Shown piece by piece: positions 31,923-42,551 of a DNA stretch of 64,000 nt. The notes beneath the pieces are model-generated. The model did no database searches, was not told where the DNA came from, and worked only from the letters and a program-made list of their open reading frames with translations. This DNA comes from Aplectana chamaeleonis (Eukaryota > Nematoda > Chromadorea > Rhabditida > Cosmocercidae), in assembly GCA_029168955.1 (NCBI GenBank), contig JAPDOI010001066.1, positions 163,618 through 227,617 of the forward strand, given 5' to 3'. Position numbers and translations under genes: made by a program. The number at the start of each line of letters is the position of its first letter. Within the stretch, counting starts at the first letter, position 1.

Positions 31923-33394
31923 ACTTCTCAGGATGATTGTGAACTGGCGCCCTGAAAGGGTGGTCGCGTGAATAATTCCACAATATCCAACCCGCGCCCC
32001 ACACTGGAGCACAATCGAACTGCAAAGTACAACTACTAGCGCAGCTGATGAGCTTCAAATCTCTACTGCCTAATCGGAGTTAACTTTGAGTCCGCAGCTG
32101 CAAACAACCGTAGTTGCAGCGAGCAGCTCGGATATACTAGAACTGGGTCTACGGGGTCACGGCACTATCATTTAGGTCCCAGCAAGATTGTTTGTAAGCT
32201 GCGTGCTGCAACAGACCTTATCTGCAAATGCGGAGCGCTATTTCACTCTTGTTCGGACACTGCGGGGCGGACTGGACCCATTCTTTTGAGAGACTGGGGC
32301 ATTGCATTCAATTTTTGGACAGCCTGACCCACTGCCGTGTCTGGTGTTCGAAGAGGCCTATCGTACACCGGTGGGTCAATCCGTCGTGAACCAACGTCTA
32401 GGAAAAATTCTAAAGCAACGTCTATGAAAAATTTTAAAGTTTTCAAACATTAAAGGGTAGAATATGAGACATGGGACGGAGTAAACGAATTGATTCATTA
32501 TTATGTGGGTATAAGGCAGTAGATGAGCAGTACTGAGGTGTGCAGAAGTACGGCCGGCACCGGTTGCTCACATACCTTGCGTTCATTATTGTGACTTGGC
32601 GCAAACTCGGTGCACGCAAGTTGTGTATAACATAGGCACATCGGCTTTGCTCCAAAAAACAATAAGGAAAGCAAAGTATCAAAGCGATCTGTTGTCGACT
32701 ATACGCCGGTTGGGGTCTAGGGTGCAGCACAAACTTCAGGGCTTCAGTTTCCTGGGCAGTAAAAAGTTTTTGACCAGATTTTTTGGCCCAGGTTTTCCTC
32801 AACATGTTTAGGTAGTCAACTCTTTGGGTTGATTATCACTGCGTCATAGGCGCTTACAGGCACAGTCCAAGCTCAGGGGCCAAATCTAAGATTTCCACAT
32901 AATTATGAAGCAGACCCACCCCGTATAACACCTGCCAAGTGAGAGCTCTCGATTCCACAGAATAAGCGAGATATAGGAAGAAGCCAATCTAGGGCGCCCA
33001 CACCAGGAAGCCACGCCCCTTTACGATCTCTCGAGCTGAACAGTGGCGAGATGAGTGATGATTTCCGATTAATAGCCCCGTTCTTCCCTACATTCTCAGC
33101 CTCCCTGTTTATTCAGGTCGACTCGCATCCATAGGTTGCAAATGACGGAAGTTACAAGCCTCGGACAACTCGTCCACCATGCTTCCGCAGCTCAATTTTT
33201 GAGGGGCCACAACTCCGTTCCCAGGGGGCCTTGTACGACTAGAGAGACATCATTGGAATTAGCGTGAGACCATTTTCAAGATAAGAAGGAGAACAGAAAA
33301 TCGATTTTGAGGTTGGACTGTGCCTTTAAGAATTGGTCTCCGACCCGAAGGATCGAAAGGAGAAGGGTTTCAAATTACGGGTACATCGCTGACA
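31923..33394. other. No gene recognised
   Basis: About 1.5 kb with the small CTTGGCGCAAACTCGGTGC repeat at 32596 and no supported frame. GCAACGTCTAGGAAAAATTC-type wording is duplicated within 32390-32435 (two copies about 25 bp apart). Confidence 0.35.
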
Positions 33395-33640
33395 ACTGGC
33401 GTGTAGATCGCTGGTTACTGGCGGGCGGATCGCTGGCTAGTGGCGGGCGGATTGCTGGCTACTGGCGGGTGGATCGCTGGCTACTGCCGGGAAGATCGCT
33501 GGCTACCGGCGGGCGGATGGGTGGCTACTGGCGGGCGGATCGCTGGCTACTCGCGGGCGGATCGCTGGCTACTGGCGGGCGGATGGTGGGGGGATGTCGA
33601 TCCGCCCGCCAAAAGCCAGCGATCCGCCCGCACCTGCTGT
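33395..33640. repeat. 22-bp GC-rich minisatellite, partner of 29590-29955
   Basis: GCGGGCGGATCGCTGGCTAC units repeat every 22 bp (for example 33541 and 33563). A short inverted tail follows at 33598-33640 (CAGCGATCCGCCCGCACC, TGCTGTCTGAG). It belongs to the same family as the 29.6-kb palindrome. Confidence 0.85.
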
Positions 33641-35004
33641 CTGAGATCATAAAACGTGCCTTACGCACACTCAAGATTGAGTTCCGAATGTTCAGCCTCT
33701 TGATACCGATTTCATTTATGATTTCGTGGTATTAAATCAAGTGAGGGCTGTTTCCTCAGAACATGACCGTAAAAAAACTAGGCCCTTATCAATTGTTAGC
33801 CATAAGAGGACCTTTGAAGACACAATATAACAGTGCGAGAAAATAATTTCTCCAGGCAATTTTTTGATGGTTAAAAATTTGACGGAATTGGGAATTTTTT
33901 AAAAATGTGTGGATTTTGCTTCTTTCAATTCTCGTCGAAATGTCATACCGAAGAGGTGTGAAATTGCATAAAATTATTCCGAGCTCATCTCCGAAGATAT
34001 GAATCAAGAAATGACTTTTTCGCAGTCCTGTACCACGATTTTTAAGGTCTTCTGATGACAAAAAAGTGGCACGTGTATGAATTTTTAATACCCATATTCT
34101 GAGCGAATAACCTTAATTTCATTTATTACCACAATTTTGTAAATGGATTCCTCATTGAAAAACTGTGTTTTTGTGTCAAAAAAACTGTGTTCAAAACTCA
34201 GGCTTGAGTGCAAGTAAGACGAGGTTTATGATGCACTACAACAAAAGTAATTTCGTCAAGTTTCGCCAAGCCCAAGCCGAGAATACGCTCGAAACATTAT
34301 CTTTGAAAATTGGGTGTTCGTATACTTGTGTGGTGTAGAATAGATCGCTAAGAAGTGAAGCTTCGAGTCTTGTTTTTTTTTCGAAGCTAAATTCTCTTAA
34401 TTTTTTTTCAGAGCTTAATTCTCTTAATTCTTATTTGGCGTTAGTTGTTGTGTTGTTCTGTTGATGTTATTCTCTGCTCGTACTGTGTAATATGATCTCT
34501 GTGAATATCATTGTTTATTCGAACTTTTTATGGTTGTCGTATGTCAGTAGGAATTGTTTTTTATGTAAATTTTGCTCCCGTACTATGATATGAAGTATTG
34601 CATGGTCCGATATTCTAAGTTTATTCAACCAGTATGGATCTAGAGGGGTGAGTCGTAAGAATACACGCAAAAATGCAGCGATGGCACCGAAGTCTGCTGT
34701 GGTTTTCGCCATTGTATACAAGGATTCGAAGTACGATATTTACCAATTAATCGCTTTCTTGTGTCAGCCGCTGCTGCAGTAGGGCGCTTTCTGATCGCGG
34801 TGAACTCGCGGCAGCCTCGGGTAGAATTTAGTCATGTTTATTTGTAGTTTCCTTTTTTTTCGGGGCCTTTTGCGGTGAATTCGCGGACTTTTCTTGGCTC
34901 GCGGTGATTTTGCGTTAAATCCTTGGTGATATCCAGGATCCCGGTGAATTCTAAGCAAATTCATGGCATTTTATCCTACAGTAGGCTACAGCATCCTCAC
35001 AAGG
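33641..35004. other. No gene recognised
   Basis: AT-rich in the first part. AGCTTAATTCTCTTAATT is locally duplicated near 34385-34430. The GGTGAATTCGCGG-type phrase recurs about five times at 34795-34960 with loose spacing. No coding support. Confidence 0.35.
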
Positions 35005-35190
35005 AGTCGGCGTCAATGGCCTCATATCACTAGGCGACACTAGCTTACATGCCGGCGATAATAGCTCCACAATATTAGGCGACAGTAGCTTGACACCAGG
35101 CCGGCGCTAGTAGCTCCACGAAGCTAGGCGACAATAGCTTTACAAGGCCGGCGCCAGTAGCTCAATGAAACTAGGCGACAATAGCTAGAG
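35005..35190. repeat. Short tandem repeat, about 47-bp units
   Basis: Three to four units of the type CCGGCGCTAGTAGCTCCACG + AAGCTAGGCGACAATAGC + TTTACAAGG. Confidence 0.8.
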
Positions 35191-35460
35191 TTTTTCACCA
35201 TCTAGCTTGACAAATTCACCTTTGTCTAGCTACGACCTTGCCAGTTTTAGACTAGTCGCCCCGAAGCTCCTCGGCGACAAGTGAATTTCTCTGGAGCTAC
35301 TAGCCAGCATTTGCCAGAGTTGTCCCTTCGGCGGTAGCCCCCTCCGATTGGGGGGGGGGGGGAGGGGGCAAGCGCCGGTGCCCGGAGGGTTGCCCCCCCG
35401 AAAAACTGCGCTAGCCCCCTCCAGTATATGAGATATATGACACGTCAGCGACGCCGACGT
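35191..35460. other. G-rich and C-rich tracts, no gene
   Basis: A G-run of twelve followed by AGGGGG at 35350-35368 and a C7 run near 35393 lie among GGAGCTACTAG and CCCCCTCC motifs, which suggests an ill-defined small repeat. Confidence 0.4.
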
Positions 35461-35670
35461 TTGGTTTTCCAACAGGAAAATGCAAGTGTTCTCGCGAGCA
35501 GATCAGCTGCTACGTGGTTCCGACAGCAGAACAATGGTCCTTCGGAATGGCCCGCGTGCAATCCAGAGCTCAATCCGATGGAGTAACTCTGGGAGATTCT
35601 TGTTCGTCCGGTTTAAGCCAACGGCAGATAAATTATTCCACAGACGAGCTAAGAAGAGCAATCTTCGCAT
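35461..35670 (+). pseudogene. Tc1/mariner transposase C-terminal fragment
   Basis: The plus frame from about 35464 reads VFQQENASVLASRSAATWF, then SEWPACNPELNPME, stop, LWEILVRPV. This follows the Tc1/Tc3 nuclease signature FQQDNASxH...DWPxxSPDLNPIENLWG. Two changes hit key positions: the second catalytic Asp is Glu (QQEN for QQDN) and the codon after the final catalytic Glu is a stop. At least four stops interrupt the rest. No terminal repeats were found around it, so it is an isolated relic unrelated to the Tc3-like element at 45650-48681. Confidence 0.8.
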
Positions 35671-36219
35671 GGCATTCATCTCTGATTTCTGGTCATTTTG
35701 TTTTTCCAGAAAACAATTCATTCGAGGTGAACGCATACTAGTGACGCGGCGAAACAACAATGAAGTGCTAAAAATAACTTCCTTGGAAAGCTAGAAATCT
35801 GATATTTCGGCTGTGGCAGTTTTTTTAGATCCTGAATACGCGTGTATTATGCAGAAAAACCCAGCTTAGATCTATGCCCCGTGTAAGTGAAAAATGGGGG
35901 TGGACGCATACTAGTGACGCGCATTGTCTGGAGATCATAATTCTCTGTATGGCGCATCTACAAAATTTGATCTTTTCTTGCAGAAAAATTCTTCAATCAC
36001 CCAGAACTTCATCTTTTGAGTGAACACTGTTACGACGGTTTACCACCATTCCGTTACCTAGTGAGGTTACCACACTTGACCCCCCTCACGAGGTTATCCC
36101 TTATAAGAAGAAGCTGAACGGATGTGCCTTTTTCTGTTCCATACAAAAGCTCATATTAGCTAGAACAGGCTGCATCACTATCCGATATGCATTGCTCCGA
36201 CTCCATAGCGATTAGCTTT
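35671..36219. other. Dispersed repeat fragments, no gene
   Basis: GAACGCATACTAGTGACGCG at 35730 and GGACGCATACTAGTGACGCG at 35907 are direct copies, with a third reverse-strand relative at 23786. Confidence 0.45.
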
Positions 36220-36560
36220 TCAAACATGTTCAATTTCGACTAACAATATGTAGAAAGCCAAATGTTCAAACAAATCAAATTTCGAACATTTTTTAAAATC
36301 AAAACGTCGAAAAAGCAGAGCTTCAAACATCAGCGACAACTGATCGCTTGAAAAGTCGAACTTCGAACATCGACTTCCGAACTTCGTCTTAAAAAACGAA
36401 CTCGGCAGACGCATAATCCAAACCACGCACGTGTACCCGAATTGAGTATTCGCGATCGTTTTTTGAAAATGTTCGGAAGCTATTCAGTTGAAAGTCGAAT
36501 GTTCGAAAAATTGACAATTCGAACATACTCAGAAATCGAATGTTCGAAAAATTGAGGAAT
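36220..36560. repeat. TCGAACATTCGAA-type repeat element
   Basis: Multiple GTTCGAA, TCGAACAT and CGAACTTCGAACAT motifs with AT-rich spacers. It resembles in style, but not in exact sequence, the 48.7- and 58.4-kb elements. Non-coding. Confidence 0.5.
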
Positions 36561-36935
36561 CGGCATTTCGGCTCGGTTGAGAGAAAATCTAGGAAGCAAT
36601 GTATACCTTCCGATCAATTCATCGAGAGGAAGGAATTCTGGGAAATCTCAACAAATGGGAAAGGAGATACGATACGAATACGAATTTGGAGCGACTAGGT
36701 TTGGCAAGAAAATTATGAATCACTTAAAGGCAGCAGACACGCTCAAAAAAGTTGTTGAGATAACTATGTTTCTGAATTCGCATGGCTCCTAGTAGACTGC
36801 GCACGCCGTTGGAAGCGTCAAAATTAAGTCAAAACCACTAAATTTGAGAAACGTAAATCGAAAAATTTCTGCAACCCCGCCCCTGAGCTTCTGCAACCCC
36901 GCCCCAAAATACAACTCGTCCAGATTGATAGTACT
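36561..36935. other. No gene recognised
   Basis: Contains a local direct repeat TTCTGCAACCCCGCCCC (36868 and 36889). No coding support. Confidence 0.35.
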
Positions 36936-37617
36936 AATTCCTGAAAGTTCAGGTTCCTGGCAAAAGTAAAGATTTGGCATGGCCATTTTTTCGAAAAATT
37001 AGAAATATACTCAGTTAAAAGGGGAAGGTAAAGAAAAATGAAAAAAGGTTTTGAAATATTCCTGAGAACGATTTGGCCTAGAATGATTTGATTTTCGGGA
37101 AATGTAGTGAAATAGTTGAAAGTATGAATTGGCAGTCGATTTTGGACCAACTATTGATACGAGTTGTGCAAAACGAGACATCGCATTGTATGAGCTGATC
37201 CGTAGAACATATCAAAGCAAAATCACGCGTGATATGGAACAAACAGTTGATTTTACTTCACTTAATACGTGAAGACCGCGGCATTGCAGCTCCCGAACGA
37301 GCGTTTACTGCTTACGTTATCACGCGTGATTTTGCTTCGATATGTTTTACGGATAAGCTCATACAATGCGATGTCTCGTTTTGCACAACTCGTATCAATA
37401 GTTGGTCCAAACTCGACTGCCAAATCATACTTTCAACTATTTCACTACATTTCCCGAAAATCAAATCATTCTAGGCCAAATCGTTCTCAGGAATATTTCA
37501 AAACCTTTTTTTCATTTTTCTTTATCTTCCTCTTTTAACTGAGTATATTTCTAATTTTTCGGGAAAATGGCCATGCCAAATCTTTACTTTTGCCAGAAAC
37601 CTAAACTTTCAGGAATT
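36936..37617. repeat. Long inverted repeat, 298-bp arms, 85-bp spacer
   Basis: The left arm is 36936-37233 (starts AATTCCTGAAAGTTCAGGTT, ends AAAATCACGCGTGAT). The right arm is 37319-37617 (starts ATCACGCGTGATTTTGC, ends CTTTCAGGAATT). By eye the arms differ at only about a dozen positions. The inner ends are themselves a palindrome, ATCACGCGTGAT. Mirror open frames on the two strands are explained by the symmetry. A transcript would fold into a roughly 300-bp duplex. Confidence 0.93.
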
Positions 37618-39419
37618 TCATTTATTTTTCCTAAACGTTTCCTTTCTAACATGGTTTATGCCTGGTGGTGTTAATTCAAAGCAAACCCACTGATGCCCTG
37701 CCCCCCCTTCTATTTCGTGCACGCTCCCAGTGATATCCTGCACACTTTCTACGGCGTTCTTCGCACACCCATTTGGGTCCCGAACACTTTCCACGGCGTC
37801 CGACGCACTGCTATTTGGGTCCCACACACTTTCTGAGGCGTCCGGCGCACTGTCATTTGGGTCCCACACACTTTCTACGGCGTCCTGCTCACTCTTATTT
37901 GGGTCCCACACACTTTCTACGGCGTCCGACGCACTGTTATTTGGGTCCCGCACACTTTCTACGGCGTCCGGCGCACTGTTATTTGGGTCCCACACACTTT
38001 CTACGGCGTCCTGCGCACTCTCATTTGGGTCCCACACAGTTTCTACGGCGTCCGGCGCACTGTTATTTGGGTCCCACACACTTTCTACGGCGTTCTGCGC
38101 GCACCCATTTGGGTCCCACACACTTTCTACGGCGTCCTGCGCACACTCATTTGGGTCCCGCACACTTTCTACGGCGTCCTGCGCACACTCATTTGGGTCC
38201 CACACTTTCTACGGCGTCCGACGCACTGTTATTTGGGTCCCACACACTTTCTACGGCGTCCTGCGCACTATCATTTTGGTCCCGCACACTTTCTACGGCG
38301 TCCGGCGCACTGTTATTTGGGTCCCACACACTTTCTACGGCATTCTGCGCACACTCATCTGGGTCCCGCACACTTTCTACGGCGTCCGGCACACTCTCAT
38401 TTGGGTCCCGCACACTTTCTACGGCGTCCGGCGCACTCTCAATTTAGACCCACACACTTTCTACGGCATCCGACGCACTCACTCTTGGGTCCCGCACCCT
38501 TTCTAGGGCGTACGGCGTACTCTTATTTGAGTCCCGCACACTTTCTACGGCGTCCAGCGCACTCTCATTTAGGTCCCAGACACTTTCCACAGCGTCCGGC
38601 GCACTCTCATTTGGGTTCCGCACACTTTCTACGGCGTCCAGCGCACTCTCATTCAGGTCCCACACACTTTCTACGACGTCCGACGTACTCTCATTTGGGT
38701 CCCACACACTTTCTACGGCGTCCGGCGCACTCTCAATTTAGACCCACACACTTTCTACGGCATCCGACGCACTCACTCTTGGGTCCCGCACCCTTTCTAG
38801 GGCGTACGGCGTACCCTTATTTGAGTCCCGCACACTTTCTACGGCGTCCGGCGCACCCTCATTCGGGTCCCGCACACTTTCTACGGCGTCCGGCGCACTC
38901 TCATTTGGGTCCCGCACACTTTCTAACGGCGTCCGGTGCACTCTCATTTGAGTCCCGCACACTTTCTACGGCATCCGACTCACTGTTGTTTGGGTCCCAC
39001 ACATTTTCTACGGCGTCCGACGCACTCTCATTTGGGTCCCACACACTTTCTACGGCGTCCGACGCACTGTTATTTGGGTCCCACACATTTTCTACGGCGT
39101 CCTACGCACTCTCATTTGGGTCCCACACTTTCTACGGCGTCCGACGCACTCTCATTTGGTTCCCACACACTTTCTACGGCGTCCGACGCACTGTTATTTG
39201 GGTCCCACACATTTTCTACGGCGTCCGACGCACTCTCATTTGGGTCCCACACACTTTCTACGGCGTCCGACGCACTGTTATTTGGGTCCCACACATTTTC
39301 TACGGCGTCCTACGCACTCTCATTTGGGTCCCTCACACTGTCTTCGGCGTCCGAAGCGCTCTCATTTGAGTCCCACACACTTTCTACGGCGTTCTGCGCA
39401 CACCCATTTGGGTCACAAG

Positions 39420-39715
39420 CACGCTCATGCCGATCATTTTTTCCGCAGGGCTACCGTAACCCTCCTTCGGAAATTTTCCAAGTGTCAGCCTGGATATGAG
39501 CACATCGTTATAGCCAACCATCATCTTTGCACAATTTCGACCTCCTCAGCCACTTCCCAGTGGCTTCTCGAAGAGAGCGGTGTGTGAATGACTGCATACC
39601 GCTCCTCTCCCCTTTTATACCCCGCATGTTATGAGCGTGTGTTATCGTTCGTTATCATGTTTTGTTCAAGAATGATTACGGTAGCCCTGCGGAAAAAATT
39701 ATCGGCATGGGCGTG
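39420..39715. mobile_element. MITE family A, copy 2 (296 bp) inside array 3
   Basis: It starts CACGCTCATGCCGATCATTT and ends AATTATCGGCATGGGCGTG, with inverted repeats of about 40 bp that include CCGCAGGGCTACCGTAA. The interior includes CCCTTTTATACCCCGCATG. It replaces array sequence without visible coding. It is nearly identical to copy 3. Confidence 0.88.
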
Positions 39716-40617
39716 AATGTATTTGGATCCCGCAAACTTTCTACGGCGTCTTGCTCACTTCCACTTGGTCACCTCACAGTTTTTATGGCGTCCAACGTAC
39801 TTTCGTTTGGGTCGCGTACACTTTCTACGGCGTACTGCGCACACCCATTTGGGTCCCGCACACTTTCTACGGCGTCCGACGCACTGTTATTTGGGTCCCA
39901 CACACTTTCTACGGCGTCCGACGCACTCTCATTTGGGTCCCACACACTTTCTACGGCGTCCGACGCACTCACTCTTGGGTCCCGCACCCTTTCTAGGGCG
40001 TACGGCGTACTCTTATTCGAGTCCCGCACACTTTCTACGGCGTCCAGCGCACTCTCATTTAGGTCCCAGACACTTTCCACAGCGTCCGGCGCACTCTCAT
40101 TTGGGTTCCGCACACTTTCTACGGCGTCCAGCGCACTCTCATTCAGGTCCCACACACTTTCTACGGCGTGCGGCTCACTCTAATTTAGGTCCCACACACT
40201 TTCTACGGCGTCCGGCGCACTCTCATTTGGTTCCCGCACACTTTCTACGGCGTCCGGCATACTCTTATTTGGGTCCCGCACACCTTCTACGGCGTCCGGC
40301 GCACCCTCATTCGGGTCCCGCACACTTTCTACGGCGTCCGGCGCACTCTCATTTGGGTCCCGCACACTTTCTAACGGCGTCCGGTGCACTCTCATTTGAG
40401 TCCCGCACACTTTCTACGGCGTCCGACTCACTGTTGTTTGGGTCCCACACATTTTCTACGGCGTCCGACGCACTCGCATTTGGGTCCCACACACTTTCTA
40501 CGGCGTCCGACGCACTCTCATTTGGGTCCCACACACTTTCTACGGCGTCCGACGCACTGTTATTTGGGTCCCACACACTTTCTACGGCGTTCTGCGCACA
40601 CCCATTTGGGTCACAAG

Positions 40618-40913
40618 CACGCTCATGCCGATCATTTTTTCCGCAGGGCTACCGTAACCCTCCTTCGGAAATTTTCCAAGTGTCAGCCTGGATATGAGCA
40701 CATCGTTATAGCCAACCATCATCTTTGCACAATTTCGACCTCCTCAGCCACTTCCCAGTGGCTTCTCGAAGAGAGCGGTGTGTGAATGACTGCATACCGC
40801 TCCTCTCCCCTTTTATACCCCGCATGTTATGAGCGTGTGTTATCGTTCGTCATCATGTTTTGTTCAAGAATGATTACGGTAGCCCTGCGGAAAAAATTAT
40901 CGGCATGGGCGTG
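40618..40913. mobile_element. MITE family A, copy 3 (296 bp) inside array 3
   Basis: Same ends as copy 2, offset by exactly 1198 bp, with array units on both sides also matching copy 2's flanks. It therefore arose by segmental duplication within the array and not by a new insertion. Confidence 0.88.
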
Positions 40914-41372
40914 AATGTATTTGGATCCCGCAAACTTTCTACGGCGTCTTGCTCACTTCCACTTGGTCACCTCACAGTTTTTATGGCGTCCAACGTACTT
41001 TCATTTGGGTCGCGTACACTTTCTACGGCGTACTGCGCACACCCATTTGGGTCCCGCACACTTCCTACGGCGTCCGACGCACTGTTATTTCGGTCCCACA
41101 CACTTTCTACGGCGTCCGACGCACTCTCATTTGGGTCCCACACACTTTCTACGGCGTCCGACGCACTGTTATTTGGGTCCCACACGTTTTCTACGGCGTC
41201 CTACGCACTGTTATTTGGGTCCCACACATTTCCTACGGCGTCCGAAGCACTGTTATTTGGGTCCCACACACTTTCTACGGCGTTCTGCGCACTCCTACTG
41301 GGGTCCCGCACACTTTCTACAGCGTCTTGCGCACCCCTACTGGGGTTCCGCACACTATCTAAGGCGTTCTGT

Positions 41373-41937
41373 GGATTTCTTCTGATTCACACCGTGCGGC
41401 GTTCTAAAAAATACATCCAAGATCCCGCCGTATTGATTGAAGCGTTCAATCCTAAACAAATGCCTATCAGTGACGGTGTTTATTTCATTAGTTCATTTTT
41501 ACGAATGAGTAAACGTCGGATGGTATATAATAACATGTTTACGTGTTTTTGTCTCACTTGAACCTCAATTTTGAGGTCCCGCAAAAATTGAGCTACCAAC
41601 TTCAAATTTTGTCAGGAGCTAACGGCAATCATAACAAACTTTCTGGCCAAAAATCAGCTTTCTAGCTCAACGATAAGTGTTCCAACAAGATCATGTACGC
41701 CAACTGAAAAAAAAGGAGATGAACCCTTTTTTCGACCAAAATCACGTGGTTTTGACAATTTTTCTCGAATCTCAGGTAACCATTCCAGACCTTTTTTTGA
41801 ACAGTTATTCAACTTTCTAAAGTATATCAAATGCAAAAAGAACGGACTTCCTACGTTCACTCTGGACCCTGATACTGAGATCAGGGGGTTGCGCGATGGC
41901 GAATCAAAGCCAAATCTGGTGAGCGCTTCGCGCTCAC
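41373..41937. other. No gene recognised
   Basis: Right flank of array 3, AT-rich. A palindrome GGTGAGCGCTTCGCGCTCACC occurs at 41918-41938. No exon besides the candidate at 41938-42090. Confidence 0.4.
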
Positions 41938-42090
41938 CACAATACGGTCCATTTGGCTGGTTTTTGATGCTTCCAACGAGGTTAACGTTCCAGTACAGGC
42001 TGTAAGAGTATATCGGCTTCTCTATCTGAACCGTTTTGTTGCTAATATTCGCTGTTTCAACCGCGCGCCGTAAAACTCGTCCACTTTCCC
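41938..42090 (-). CDS. Candidate exon downstream of importin-like copy B
   Basis: Minus strand, bounded by a strong acceptor (TTGTTTTCAG at 42091) and donor (GTG/GTGAGC at 41937). An open frame of about 50 codons contains SGRVLRRAVETANIS and IEKPIYSYSLYW. I cannot align it to an armadillo repeat, and its phase does not join the upstream exon as drawn. It may be a more diverged copy-B exon, an exon of another gene or chance. Confidence 0.25.
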
Positions 42091-42413
42091 CTGAAAACAA
42101 AATAACCGTTACTCCTCTATTTGCACACAGTTTTCGTTCGTTTTTTCGTCAGTTCCCAATAAGACCAGCTCCAAACCTTTGATTTATGTCATAAAATCGA
42201 TACCATTTTCGAGCGTGTCTGCTGCCTTTGAAAACAACTAGCAAACCACTCACTTCAACTATATCAGGGGTAAACTCCTGGATACCAGAAAAAAGGACAG
42301 CAGTGAGGAACATTATATGTCTAAGTATTACCAGCTTCTTATTTCTGCAAGTCGGAATTAATAACCATCAGCAACACCATAGTAATTCAAAAAATGAGAA
42401 AAATAGGGCTGAC

Positions 42414-42551
42414 TTGGAGGCAATATGCAAAATATCCTGCACGACGCCTTCAGCAATAACGAAATTCCTACTAGTAACGGAGACTTCGGCTAAACTGGCA
42501 ATTGACCATAAAACTTGTGAGAGCACCGCATTCTCCATGTGTAGTGTAGCA
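42414..42551 (-). CDS. Importin-alpha-like copy B: ARM5-like exon
   Basis: Exon of 138 bp with acceptor CTATTTCAG at 42552 and a weak donor (AA/GTCAGC) at 42413. The peptide HMENAVLSQVLWSIASLAEV, then TSRNFVIAEGVVQDIL, fits the importin-alpha pattern of an acidic loop, helix 3 with Trp (VLWSIASLA, compare CWAISYLTDG) and a VVxxGVVPxLVxLL helix. Helix-3 Trp is present. Its first base completes the Gly codon left by the ARM4-like exon 1.1 kb upstream, so the two join in phase. Confidence 0.6.

Larger units (their letters stand above)
37716..41372. repeat. 42-bp minisatellite array 3 (3.7 kb) with duplicated MITE inserts
   Basis: The unit is GTCCCACACACTTTCTACGG + CGTCCGACGCACTCTCATTTGG, 42 bp, in about 70 copies. 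Most copies vary at a few positions (CACACA/GCACA, TCATTT/TTATTT). Units at both edges (CCTGCACACTTTCTACGGCG at 37737, CTACTGGGGTCCCGCACAC at 41297) resemble array 2. Two MITE-A copies are embedded, 1198 bp apart, with almost identical flanks, so a segment of about 1.2 kb has been duplicated in tandem. Long frames (378, 326, 258, 233 and 224 codons on the plus strand and 195 on the minus) arise from the 14-codon period. They encode only repeats such as HFLRRPAHSHLGP and are open in several frames, so they are not called as genes. Confidence 0.95.

Noticed and set aside
36824..37538. Mirror frames of 81-108 codons in the long inverted repeat
   Set aside because: The arms are reverse complements, so the same peptide appears on opposite strands. 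It has no family signature.
37730..39369. Very long open frames (up to 378 codons) of His/Pro/Leu/Arg or Ser/Thr/Leu repeats
   Set aside because: They follow from the 42-bp (14-codon) period of array 3. Several frames on both strands are open at once, they have no start or splice context, and they change register only where units have indels.
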